DNA from: Diadema setosum
Lineage: Eukaryota; Echinodermata; Echinoidea; Diadematoida; Diadematidae
Length of the DNA stretch: 64,000 bases
Reading direction: 5' to 3'
NCBI GenBank assembly: GCA_033980235.1
Contig: CM067076.1
Location: 34,372,883-34,436,882, forward strand
Below are positions 46,575-57,490 of this stretch, piece after piece. Position 1 is the stretch's first letter; each line of letters starts with the position of its first letter. The notes under the pieces were generated by a model, which worked only from the letters and a program-made list of their open reading frames with translations, had not been told where the DNA came from and searched no databases. A program made the translations under genes and the position numbers.

Positions 46575-47004
46575 CTAAACACAAGGAAAATGATAAGAGA
46601 TATCAGGAACAAGACAGGTAACCCCCCCCCCCCCCACACACACACACACACACAACAAAGAATTCCAGTTTGCAGTTCTCCCCAGTTAAAAGCAGATTAT
46701 TCATTTCATTATTTAAGATATATCAAGTGAAGCATCTTTGTAATGTTTGGGTAGATTTGCTCTCTCGAAATGAGTCAAAAGTCGGAAAAGATTAGAACGT
46801 AATTTTGTCCAAAAGTTGATTTTTGAGACTTTAGCTTTTTAATGATGTTGGGTCCTGCAATAGGCATGTTAGACAGCTGTTGCAGTTCATTAGAGAGGAA
46901 ATGGTGAATCTTATTATTATACTTTTTCGATCTTTGACCTGTAGGCCATAAGTTGATATACTTTAAACGCAGCTTCGTCCACTCACACGTACACATGTAG
47001 ACCT

Positions 47005-47283
47005 TAAACGCAGTAGCATTATCCTTTCAAAAGTTATTAGAATTGAAAGTGATGAGTGTGCAAAGGATTTTTAAGAAATGGAAAGCGGCCTCTAGACAAA
47101 CCTGATCACACTAGTCTATGGCTATGATTCCAAACTTAGTCATTATGTAGAAAAAGAATAACTCTTTCAGCAAATATCATAAATACGAGATTTACTCTGT
47201 TGACCCATTTTACCTTCTTCTTTTTTGAGTCCTCACGAGCATTTCAAGGGGTGTGACTTTGTTTTGTGATACACAGTCACATA
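47005..47283. mobile_element. MITE of the TGTGACC family, 3' part only
   Basis: Starts inside the family (cagtagcattatcctttcaa) and ends tacacagtcacat. The 5' end is missing at the point where unit 2 carries the foldback and satellite. Confidence 0.55.
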
Positions 47284-47465
47284 AAATCATGCCTAGTTTC
47301 ATTTCGATACGCCGTCCACAATGTCGATTACGCACGGACGGACAGATAAAAGGACGGAAGAACGGACGAACACCCTGAAAACATATTGCCTCCGGTGATA
47401 CCTCGTCGCAGACAAATCATTTCTTAAAAGTATCCATACGAATACACATTTCTCTACACACTAAC

Positions 47466-47913
47466 ACCATATTTTTATGTTTCTTATGTGTGTGAGGATG
47501 AAGTCGGACTCAGTGAGAGAATGAAGGAGGCATGACTGCTTTGCTCTGGAGTCAAAACGCAAGTGTGCTTTATTCATTGTTCTCCAGTATATCAATCCAA
47601 CACATGTACATTTGATGTATCACTGTACACTATATTTACAAAACATGACCCGGTGACTTTCCGGTGTTGTTTACAATATATTGCTGATATGGTGTGATGA
47701 GGTGATGATGAATGACGGGGAGAGCGGAAAGGAAGTAGGAACAGAAAGTAGCTGTCGGTGTATCAAAGATCATGATGAGAGAAAGAAACCAGAGAACGAT
47801 AAGAACTTGACAGTGGAAGGGTGGCGGTGAGATGGCTGACTATGGAATGAATGAAACATGCTGTTTACTGCTACACCATAGATAGTCGCAATATGTCTCG
47901 TGCAGACACAATA
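47466..47913. mobile_element. 450-bp insertion private to unit 1, class unknown
   Basis: The flanks match unit 2 intron sequence (35,650-35,680) but this segment does not. It has no clear inverted ends. It could be a solo LTR, since a TGTGTGTGAGGATGAAG-like start and a ctttattcattg (reverse AATAAA) are present, but a duplication at the target is not clear. Confidence 0.3.
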
Positions 47914-48214
47914 CATATCGTTATATTCACTCACTCATTCATACCCAAATATAAAACCACTTTGCCCTTTTGAAACATTGAAACAAAGTCATTATCGATA
48001 TTATTTTAAAATGTAAAAAAAAGAGGAAATTATGTCATTATCACGCGAAAACAAATTATGATAAAATCAAGACACTGAAAATTGCAGTAAACTTTATGTC
48101 CTCGCATGTTAGTCCCTCGATGGATGAATAAATCAACAGGCTTCATGAACCCTCCACATGGTCTACTAGAGTATAAACTTTAATTTAGCAACTGAACGAC
48201 TGTCAGCTTTATAC

Positions 48215-48535
48215 CTTGACCTTCTCTATCTGCTGCTTTATGGCTTCAGGATCAGCGCTAATGGGCTCCTTTAGAATTTTGTCAAGCGTGGTCTCCGCAT
48301 TGCCGAGCCAAGGCAAGATCCCATCGAGGGTGTTTTCACAGAGCTGATGACGTTCAACCAGTATGCGTAGCCGTTCAGTTAGGTTTACAGAGCGGTCCTT
48401 AAGGTCAGCGTACAGACCATTGATCTCTGCGATCTTGTCTCGGATAATGGTAGGCTCTGGCTCATCCTTGAAGGAATCGTTAAACTTCTGTGGGAGGACG
48501 GCCTTTCGGAAGTCATCAAGCTCCTGACGGTAGGC
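48215..48535 (-). CDS. spectrin-repeat exon G, unit 1
   Basis: 107 codons, one complete spectrin repeat. Acceptor catacag precedes AYRQELDDFRKAVLPQKFND. The exon continues with DKIAEINGLYADLKDRSVNL and the Trp anchor ILPWLGNAETTLDKIL, and ends in the linker EPISADPEAIKQQIEKVK at donor gtataa. Both phases are 0. Upstream of it lies a MITE shared with unit 2. Confidence 0.82.
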
Positions 48536-48599
48536 CTGTATGATGGAACATGGCATTAGAGACAGTTTGAAATCATAGCAATCGACGTGTTATCGTAAA

Positions 48600-49532
48600 G
48601 GCCCTATCACACCTTTCCGGGTAAGCTAGTAGGGATTTTACAGCACGCAGGAGAATTTCCTGCGGGCGGACAAGGACGTTGGCGCGTTCCATACTTGCGT
48701 CTTACCTGCTACACGCATGGTACTTACCTGTTACTTTCGTGTACTCCGTGTGACCTGCGTGAGAGATTCGAAACCGACTCGGTAGTTGCCCAGAGGTGCG
48801 CACGCAAGTTCGATTTACCCGCAACCAAGTTTTTTGAGCATGACTAAAACTTTTTTTCCGGGTGAGTGGCAGGGATTGCCCACAGAGGTCCACGAAGAAT
48901 AACAGTAGGAGACCAAGTCATCTCCGGGCATTCTACGAGCATAATACGGGTGTTTTACTGGCAAGGAACGTTGGAGAAACTGCCAGCATCCGAGTAGCTG
49001 GTCAGTTCTGCGGGTGTGGAGCGAACTAAAAGAGCAAATTGCGTGCATGGTAAGGGTCAGTTACTGGCATTCTGCTGATTAGTTGAGAATCGGCTGCGAC
49101 CAAGATAATTATATTCTGTGGGACTTCTGCCATATCGAATTCCTTCAGAGGGATACTTCACCGAGTTGAAGCCCTCACCCGCCACACATTCGCCTGAAAC
49201 GCAGGTCACACGGTCACACGGTCACAACGTAAGTAGCACGGGTCAAGCAGGTAAGACGCATGCGAAACTCGCCCAAATCATTGTCGTCCCGCAAAAATTG
49301 TCCTGCATGGTGGAAAATCCGCACACGCAACAAGCCCGCCCTGCTTGCCCGGAAAGGTGTGACAGGGCATAAACTTGGTTGCGGGTAAATAGGAATTCCG
49401 CGCGCAACTCCGGGTGCCTACGAGTGAGATACATGCAAGATACTGTCATGTGCATGTCATCTGCGGGGACATCCGGGTAGCAAAAGTTGTTCTTCGCAAG
49501 TCGCACGCAAGTCTTGCCCGGAAAAGTGTGAC
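48600..49532. mobile_element. MITE shared by units 1 and 2 (unit 1 copy)
   Basis: Same ends and site as 36,310-36,914, but longer by about 330 bp because inner segments with further copies of the terminal words (ttgcccggaaaggtgtgaca near 49,347) are present. Confidence 0.65.
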
Positions 49533-49975
49533 CATTATGTATTTTCAGTCAGCATGTCTGCCAGCCGACGTGTATTAAACGCATCGAAACCCGTGACGCA
49601 TCCATATACGTGAAGACAACTGAAAACGCTCATCTATATAGTAACAGTGGCCATACCCTCCCTCCTCACAAGCACCTGCTTTTGCTTCTTAAAAAGAAAG
49701 GAATTGGATCCTCGACAACCCCCTACACACACATACACATACACACACAGAAACTCCAGATACCGTACTAAGAAAAAAAAAAGTTTAACCGTCCCTGCAC
49801 AGTAGTATACATATTATCTGGTACGGATTGAAAAATGTCCATGTCGGAGACTATCACAAAAACTTCAGTGCATGTGTGTCTTTTGTTTTTTGTTTATTTT
49901 GTATGTTTTTTTATGGTTGGTGACGTCATAATTACATGATGTAGACAACAGGGGGCAGAGAAAAGTATACTTTAA

Positions 49976-50486
49976 CTCTTTATGTGCCATGGTGGAAACC
50001 CCCTGTGTGCCACGTTATTCCGAGACACGAAGGTAGTCATGCTTTGAGAAAGAATTATGTTTTTTCCAATTTGTATGACCTCCACAAATTTCTGTTAAGA
50101 TGGACATAATAGTAGGCAAAGTTAAAGAGGAATGACAAACTTTGTTTCGATATAAATTGTATGACGAATCTATTTTTCAATTTCTCTTTCGAATGACCAG
50201 TTGCTACATTACTGTAAAGGCATGACTTTTGCACATAAAACCGTGACAGAAACTTAGAATGTACGAGCAAATCTAGTTGGGAACACCACTTGATAGTCAA
50301 TCACTACATAGAATGCAAGCCGTATATGAGAGGAACAAAAGCACGAAAAACGCTTTCACTGTGCCGCGGGATTAGCAGTGATTAGCGATTTATCGATCGG
50401 TTTTGGCGGCTTTGTTTGTTGAGCAGAATATGCGAAGTTGGCACGCCGTCGACTGAGCCGGACATGCGAACGTGGCACATAAAGAG
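49976..50486 (+). mobile_element. TTAA-target MITE, copy 2
   Basis: Ends CTCTTTATGTGCCATGG and complement of GTGGCACATAAAGAG; TTAA at 49,972-49,975 and 50,487-50,490. The unit 2 intron has the uninterrupted site agtatacTTCAAttggg (TCAA at 37,369). TTAA targets are typical of piggyBac and Kolobok elements; no transposase is encoded. Confidence 0.82.
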
Positions 50487-50527
50487 TTAATTGGGAATCT
50501 CACGCTGATTTCTTTTTTATTACTCAC

Positions 50528-50953
50528 CTTCTCACCATCCATGTGACTCTTGCAATTTATGTCTAGGATATGGACGCCGGCGCACTTTGTCAGAATTTCT
50601 TCGTTGAACCCACTTTGGTTCTTAAACTGCGCCTTCAGCGTGTTAAGGTCACGTCCAATGTCCCTTTCCTGTACCCCAAGGCGACCGTCTGCGTCTGCGA
50701 GCCAACTCGTGATGTCAGTCCCGTCCCTGAGGATCTTGGTCAAGTCCGGGACGGAGGCGGTCAGACGATTATGTCTGGTCTGAGACTGGACGCTGACGGC
50801 GTCGTAGCGACTCTTAAGATTTGCGCTGGTCTCCTGAAGCTTTGTGATTTGTGAACGCTGTAGGCGGTCAGCAAACTGGTCAACAAGTTGCGTGGCTGTC
50901 TGGATGACCTGTAAAACGGGCTGATGGTGGGCGATAATGTCGTCGTTGAGATT
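50528..50953 (-). CDS. spectrin-repeat exon F, unit 1
   Basis: Longest exon of the unit, 142 codons. Acceptor ctcttcag precedes NLNDDIIAHHQPVLQVIQTA, a classical start of a plakin-type repeat. The exon continues with LVDQFADRLQRSQITKLQET, a linker helix ending TRHNRLTASV and the Trp anchor DITSWLADADGRL. It ends HMDGEK at donor gtgagt, phase 0. It differs from the unit 2 copy by a few substitutions, for example SWLADADGRL against SWLPDADGRL. Confidence 0.82.
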
Positions 50954-51367
50954 CTGAAGAGCGATATACAAAGGAAAGCGTATTAAAAAAAATACCTTAT
51001 CACCAGGTATGTGCATGTCCAATCGCTGAAAGTTTTATTCTCTTGCATGACCTCCTTCTTTTGTCATGAAATAATGCAAAGGCAAAGATGGATGTTTTCT
51101 AAATTAAACATGGAGGAGCTTATGTACCTGAGTACATGATTATTGTACAACGACATGACACAAGATTACTGGAGTATTGGTTTCAAGTATTACAGCCCGT
51201 TTTACTAGGCCTACTTAAGAACACATTTTGTAAATAACATTAAATGTTTGATCATATACGTTGTCAGCAAAAAGGTTCTGTCTCATGACAATTCATACAT
51301 AATTCATAAAAGAACCCCAGATATTTCACTGTCATATGATACGGTATATGTGGTCTACTTACAAAAA

Positions 51368-51394
51368 AAAAATATATATATATATATATATTAA
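51368..51394. repeat. TA microsatellite
   Basis: (AT)n after an A-run; absent from the unit 2 intron. Confidence 0.85.
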
Positions 51395-51484
51395 CTACTT
51401 CTTAAACAGCGCAATACAGACTAGCCAAGAATTTCATTGCGCCCTACCTACAGAATATTGCCCCGGTCACTGGATACATTATTT

Positions 51485-52246
51485 ATACGGGCCCAGCTTA
51501 TTGGAATTGTTCGTATAATGATATAAAAGATGCCCCCTCCATATATTCATTTAAAAGAAGATTAAAGTCTTTTTTTATTGCAATTTTATGATGCTAAAGA
51601 ATTGAACTAGCCTGTTGGCTTATTTTAAATCCTTTTCGAAGAACTTGAATTACAAATAATATACTGTCACATATTTTCTCGTCCCTGTTGTTCTGAGACA
51701 CTTACAGAGTAGATTTGATTTTATTTATATTACTTCTGCGTTTATTTCTCTCTATTTTTTTTCCTGTTATGTTATCAACTTGGTTCGTTCAGTGTTGTCT
51801 TTTAGTCCCCCTTTATTAGGTTTGTCGTCCCAGTCTCGTTTAATGTTTATTCGCCGGTGTATGTGTGTCTGTCTGTTACTCTTTCTCCTTAGTGGGCTTC
51901 CAGACTTTTTTTTTTACTTTATTCCCAGCCTTTTTTCCCCTTTTTGCATCAGTTCATTTTCTACTGACATTCTGTACCTGACAGGCCCACATTTTACAAG
52001 CATTTTCTTTTTAGTGGTTTCCTCCATTTTTCGATGTTTTGCGTATTGTTATATCGTCTTTATCACTTTAGTCAGTCAATTTTCATTACAACGTATTTGT
52101 TACCCCAAGGTCCCACAATTATATTTTTCTCAATTTACTTTGTTTGGATTATGCAACCTTATTCTCTGTTACCACAGAAAGTGAAATGTTTATGTTATTT
52201 CCGAAAAATGAAATAAAGTTTGAATTGCATTGAAATTGAAATTGAA
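51485..52246 (+). mobile_element. 5'-truncated LINE insertion with visible target duplication
   Basis: Begins within the RT C-terminus (DAPSIYSFKRRLKSFF in one frame), carries AATAAA at 52,211 and ends (ATTGAA)n. The 7-bp ATTATTT flanks both ends (51,478 and 52,247); unit 2 has ATTATTT once (38,341) and no element. Confidence 0.78.
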
Positions 52247-52858
52247 ATTATTTCAACGAGCACTGACAGGGCTTCACATGGGCTCGATGCCAATAAGCCA
52301 TTACACGCTCATGTGATTCAGAGACGAATGCTCTTATCCGCTTGACCAAGACCTTTCTATAACGTTTAAATATCTTAAAGGTATTGTTTACCAATGGGAG
52401 CAATGATTTAAGGAATTTTCAAGTTATCACTTGATGCATAACTGTAGGCCAGTTGTATCACAGAACATCCTACCATATGTGACCCTGTATCACAAAAACG
52501 AACAAAAAGTCACCGGACATGGATTTGGAAAGATTCTGGAAGAGACTCTAAGCTTTGAAATGATGTATGACTCAATTCAAATGGACTCCCTTAACCTATC
52601 TTAATACTGGAAAGAAAGCGCACACTCTGGAAAAGTGTGAACCGAGAAAAGAGGCTCTGAAGTTCAGGGTCTATTCATGCGCTTAGTCTTTACCAAGCCA
52701 TGCTAGCTGTGCTATGAAAGGAACAAAACACAGGATGTAAAACACAGGAGCAGCTGCAACAATGAGGGGATTATTCAGCTAAAAGCTGAAATTGAGCATT
52801 TTTTATCAACACGTTCCGTCCATGATTAATGGCAACTTTCAAAGCAATAGCATTAACC

Positions 52859-53114
52859 GGTTTGAGTTTCTTCAGTTTGTCTCCCTCTACAAATGAAAAT
52901 TTGTTAAGATCGCAACTGCTGATCTGTAAATTAACAAACATGTCGGAAAAAAAGGAACAAGTGGGACTCGAACCTGTCATCTACTGCTTTCCGGGCAGCG
53001 ACACTACCACCAGGCTGTCCCTGGTTATCGCAGATTCCGACATTGTTATGTTAAGTAGTCCAAGGCGGACAAGGCATATATCATAGAGGGAGACAAACCG
53101 AAGAAACTCAAACC
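52859..53114. mobile_element. 256-bp element with 30-bp terminal inverted repeats
   Basis: GGTTTGAGTTTCTTCAGTTT at the left; the right end is its complement with a few changes (ending GAAGAAACTCAAACC). It contains a tRNA-like sequence. The word tgttaagtagtccaaggcgg at its right side is repeated in inverted form at 53,160-53,190 outside it. Confidence 0.6.
52954..53021 (-). ncRNA. tRNA-like sequence with pol III boxes (SINE head)
   Basis: Minus strand, 68 nt: a 7-bp acceptor stem GGGACAG / TTGTTCC with wobbles, an A-box-like TGGTGGTAGTG, a stem CTGC/GCAG at the anticodon position, and a perfect B-box GGTTCGAGTCC. T7 follows directly as a pol III terminator. The T-arm does not pair, so it is not a working tRNA. 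Most likely the head of a tRNA-derived SINE or a tRNA relic carried by the surrounding MITE. Confidence 0.5.
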
Positions 53115-53755
53115 TGAGCCTTCACCCCTCTGAATAATATCTTTCTGTCATTATATGTCTTGTCCGCCTTGGACTACTTAACATAACAATGTCGGAATCT
53201 CGGAATTTCAAAAAATGAAAAGGGACCTCTAAAACATACCTGATCATTCTAACCATAATCTACCCCCAAAAAAGGGTTGTACAAAAACTGCAGAAAACAC
53301 ACTTTTTCATTCATGTTATGATCCAAAATTAATGCATGATGTAGAAGGATAGCTCTTTCAGAAAATATGAAAAACTCAAGATTGACTCAATTGACCCATT
53401 TCACCTTTTTTGAGCTCTCAAGTAAAATCAAGGGGTGCGACTTTTTCTTCGTTTTGAGATGCACGGTCATATAATATTTCGCAATAAAACCTAAAATAAA
53501 AGGAGATATCACTATTTTTGTAAATAAACTATAACTTTTGATGGCTCATTCTAGAAACAATTTTATTACACGTATAACTATTGTTCACATTTTGTATATT
53601 GAACAATACTAAACATTGATTTTACTGATTAACATTTTTACACAGGTTGTTTCTATCCCTAACTCACATTTTAGAACTATTTTGAAGCACTGAAGCTGGG
53701 TTTTTGTGTCATCTGCAAATAACAAATAATGCATTTAATCATTGTTTTGTTGTAC

Positions 53756-53902
53756 CTCGTGGTCTTTGGCCTGTTCTTCCAGGGTGTTGAGGTTCTCTGA
53801 CATCGGCTGTTCAGATCCGAGTCGTCTCTCGGCCTCCGCCACCCATTCCAAGAGATCGGTAAGACTTGCCACGGCTTGGTTCAATTTCTCTTTGAGAAGC
53901 AT
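53756..53902 (-). CDS. spectrin-repeat exon E, unit 1
   Basis: A short exon of 49 codons, MLLKEKLNQAVASLTDLLEW then VAEAERRLGSEQPMSENLNT and LEEQAKDHE. It holds one Trp-anchored helix (LLEWVAEAERRL). Acceptor tatacag, donor gtacaac, phase 0 on both sides. The leading Met is an internal residue, not a start codon. Length equals the unit 2 copy at 38.9 kb. Confidence 0.78.
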
Positions 53903-54297
53903 CTGTATAGGTAGGACGAATAAGGAGACAAGGTGACTACATCAGCATTTATAGACGTACACTTTGTAGAATCAGGGGAACAACCAACATAAAGGATAGT
54001 CCACTCTCTTGAGGCTGTCTCTTCAATGGCTGATATGCATTGTATATTCCTTGCTGCAGTTGGCACAAACAAGCACATGTTTCCTTAACATTCAAAATAG
54101 GAAATCCCATAGGCCGTTTCTCTTGGATACATCGCTAGATCTCCACATATCTCGCAATTAACTTTGACTGTACATTGTTCCATGATTTGGCTCACCACGC
54201 TTTCCTTATGTTTCTCAGATGTGTCAGTTGTTTAAACTAAAATATAGATCATTGCTCTCACCCACGACTCAACAGAACCGAGTGAAGGCAAACTGAC

Positions 54298-54531
54298 CTC
54301 CTCGTTCTTTTCTTTATTCAGGCGGTTGAGCTCGTCCTTTGCATTCTTCAGCCATTCCTGAGCAGTGACTTGAAGCCGGTTGTAGCCTTCCTTGAGCCCC
54401 GCTGCCTGTTGGTTCAGTGCATGCTGCTTATTGAAGAGCAACTTATCCTTGTTGTCGGCAACAAACCGCTCGCTATCTAGGCTGGCATGGCCAACCGACA
54501 CTTTGTGGCTGCCGATATCTGTAGCAAGGTT
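54298..54531 (-). CDS. spectrin-repeat exon D, unit 1
   Basis: A strong acceptor (T-rich tract then ccag) precedes NLATDIGSHKVSVGHASLDS. The exon continues with NQQAAGLKEGYNRLQVTAQ and the Trp anchor QEWLKNAKDELNRL, and ends NKEKNEE at donor gtcagt. It is 234 nt, phase 0 on both sides. It lies 8.4 kb from exon C because of the nested LTR/LINE insertion in the intron. The matching intron in unit 2 is about 2 kb. Confidence 0.8.
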
Positions 54532-54892
54532 CTGGAAAAAAAAAACAACTACTAAAACCAGCAACGGCAACAACAACAAAGCCACATGACTGATTGAGAA
54601 GTGTTTACGTGGAAGCATTAAACAATGAAAATGCATTGTTGGAAGTTCCTAAGTTCATTCAACTCTTTCTTCTAGAACGATTCATTGATTCGTAGAACCG
54701 TTCTCAAACCGATTTCCTTTCCGCGATGTCTATCAAAACAATTTCTGTGAGGATATTACCCCTCTCTGAATGCCTATGTATTTAAAGCCTGGAACACGAC
54801 AAACTTCATCCTCCAAACAGTGACAGACTTTTGCAAGAATACATGTATGCGTGTTCAGCACAAAATGAATGGGCTGGGTTGTTAAATCTATG

Positions 54893-55066
54893 CGCCAGTA
54901 TTGTATTGGTTGTATACAGTGTTTGAGTTTATGATTGTGAATTATGTGAATTGTCGCCATCTTGTGCCAAGTGTTGGCCAGGTCTTTTGCCATCATGGCC
55001 GAATAAAGCCACCGACTTCCCTCTCATCCCTGTCTGTGATCGTCTGGTTTATTCTTCGTAATGGCG
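54893..55066 (+). repeat. left LTR
   Basis: Starts CGCCAGTATTGTATTGG and ends CGTAATGGCG, so the ends are short inverted repeats (CGCCA/TGGCG). AATAAA lies inside. It differs from the right LTR by five substitutions and a 1-2 nt indel, about 97 percent identity. Confidence 0.75.
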
Positions 55067-55696
55067 TGGTGACTTGCGTTGGGATAACGAACTCATTGCT
55101 AACGACCCAAGGAAGATTATAGACTAAAAAATGGAGGTCAGGCGTGCGGCAAGCTTGTGCCGTGACCAAGTTGCAGATGGTGACGCAACGGACGTCGGTT
55201 CTATTCGTCCAGGTACACGGTTTGATTCAGCCCCACCTAACGAAGATGATGTTACCTGCTGAGCCTGCCGCGGGTTCGAGGCAGGTCTAACGTGACCTCC
55301 TCCCCTTTTCCCGGGTGCTCCAGTGCATGTGGCCCACAATCTGTCCTGCGTGTTTACGCCTTCGTGTTCGATGTTTAGCAGCGTGCTGCCCACTTCACCT
55401 GCCCTTCATATGGTCCTGGCCTGTCCTATTTTGCAGACAAAATGTGTTTCAAGATGCTGTGCCTTCGGGAATTTCCTGGATGGCATGTATGCGAGCAGCT
55501 CGTCGACCCCGCCAGATCATCTTGGCTCGCAGCGGTTGCTAAGTACTCAACTCAATGCTCATATTATGTACACTTATTGATATTGCATTTCGTTTGTGTA
55601 TCAATGATTTTTCCCCCTCGTGCTTTCTTACTGCTTGTATTTCTTTTGATATTCGTGTCAACCCATTTTGTGTCTAACTGTTCATGGTACTGATTT

Positions 55697-56551
55697 ATGT
55701 CATCATACGAGAGATGTATTCTATGTGGAGGGCAAAATAGTTTTACATTAAATGTCCATAATTCAGAGTGCAATGATTGCAGATATGATAATATCGATAA
55801 TGTGAGGAGTCTTCAGGATGAATCTTTCAATGAAGCTACATATCTATTGCCAGATGAATATAGTAACATATCTTTCAGCACTGGTAAGTCATTTTCATTG
55901 GTTCATTTTAATCGCAGAAGTCTTAAAAAGAATTGTCATAAGTTTGAAACAATAATTTTATCCGCGAAAAATAAATTCTCCGTCATTGCTCTTTCCGAAA
56001 CGTGGTTAACAGAAGATGAAGTGATGCCTTTGGATGGGTACTCATACGTGGGTAGCGAGAGAAGGGAGAAACGAGGTGGTGGTGTTGGTTTTTATGTAAG
56101 TAATGAAGTAAACTTTGTAATACGTAAAGATCTTGATGTATTCAATGACAGTATTGAATCAAGTTTTATAGAAATCCGTACAAAATATAAAAATGTTATA
56201 CTTGCCGCTATTTATAGACCACCTTCTCAATCTATTGCTGAATTTTTACGATATCTGGAGAACTCATTAAGCAAAGTGTGTGATGAGCAGAGAGAATGTC
56301 TTTTATCCGGTGATTTTAATATTGATTTACTGAATGTTACGTTATGCTCAGATGTTGATAAATATGTTGATGTTCTGAAGACGTACTCATTTAGTCCATT
56401 GATACTTAAACCAACTAGAGTAACTGAATATTCAAGTTCACTGATTGATAACATTTTTGTAAATAGACCTGAAATAGTCAAAAGGGCAGGGATTATAGTT
56501 ACAGATGTAAGCGACCATTTGCCTGTATTTTGTCATTATGATTTCGGTAAT
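55697..56551 (+). pseudogene. LINE endonuclease domain
   Basis: The N-terminus has a possible zinc site (CILC, then CNDC, spaced CX2C-X14-CX2C). The APE-type endonuclease motifs follow: VIALSETWL (catalytic Glu), EKRGGGVGFYV, AAIYRPPSQS, LLSGDFNIDLL (Asp/Asn) and VSDHLPVF (Asp-His). The frame is open until a MITE interrupts it after YDFGN. Confidence 0.75.
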
Positions 56552-56552
56552 A

Positions 56553-57488
56553 CAGGGGAAACTCGGTATAACGAACACTGCTATAACGAGATATCGGTTA
56601 TAACGAGGAAATTTTCTCGGTCCCAAATTTCCTTCCACACAAGTCTACGTAAAATGCTACTCTTATAGCGAGATCGGCTATAACGAAATAACTGCTATAA
56701 CGAGATGAATTTTGTGACTTCCAAACAAAGAAAAACATAGTAAATCAAACCTGCTATAGCGAGGTAAAGCAAAATGCCTTCGGTAAAGCTTTATGTCGCC
56801 TGTGCTATCATCTTCCGAGATTGTAAAGCTTGATGCGCCAAAAACTGTCTTGTACACACATACATGTAATCATTTTCTTCAGTGCACTCCAGCTAGCACT
56901 GCATGTTGTACGTGTGAAGTGTGTGTGTGCACGCACACTGATACATGCAGAAAATGTGGTGAGACGGCCATATGTATACATGACATCATCATGATGTTTA
57001 GCAGGTGTGAGGCAATCTGATGCTGTGATTGGCCTTCTACTTTAAGGAATTCCCCGTCTTCACACACACGCAGTCATAATGTACATACAGTATGTGTCAC
57101 ATACACACACAGCATTGTGCAGACCATTATTCAAGCTTTCCACACAACACACACCCATACGATAACCACATACCAATCCACAGACGATCTTGATACAATC
57201 GCAAGCTATATAAATTTACAAATTCAAACATCTACAATTAATAAGAAACACATTCTTGATATTGGATTTCCTTGTCGAAAAACATCTTCTTACCCATAAA
57301 GGTGAGTAATTCCCTCACACACAATATCAAGTTATCAGTATTGATTGAAATATGATGGGTAGTCCCACATGTGCAAATTAATGTCTTTATTTTATGCCTT
57401 CTTTTATGCCTACTGATATAACGAGATATCGGCTATAACGAGGAAAATGACTCGGTCCCGACCATCTCGTTATATCGAGTTTCCACTG
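56553..57488. mobile_element. pogo/Tigger-like MITE inside the LINE
   Basis: Ends CAGGGGAAACTCGGTATAAC and complement of GTTATATCGAGTTTCCACTG, flanked by TA on both sides. Subterminal TATAACGAGATATCGG words are repeated. Removing it rejoins the LINE at ggtaa-TA-ttgaaag. CAGTGG-type ends and TA duplications are known for pogo/Tigger elements. Confidence 0.72.
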
Positions 57489-57490
57489 TA

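Larger units (their letters stand above)
52478..53471. mobile_element. MITE of the TGTGACC family, copy 4, with inner insertion
   Basis: TGTGACCCTGTATCACAAAA at the left, complement of GAGATGCACGGTCATA at the right. Unit 2 is empty at the matching TATA-rich site (38,573-38,585). The interior is interrupted at about 52,857-53,205. Confidence 0.7.

Noticed and set aside
51780..52184. 134-codon hydrophobic frame as a membrane protein gene
   Set aside because: It lies in the 3' UTR of the truncated LINE between its RT end and its tail, and is T-rich by composition.
52954..53021. Functional tRNA gene
   Set aside because: The T-arm cannot pair, position 33 is not T and the sequence lies inside a mobile element.
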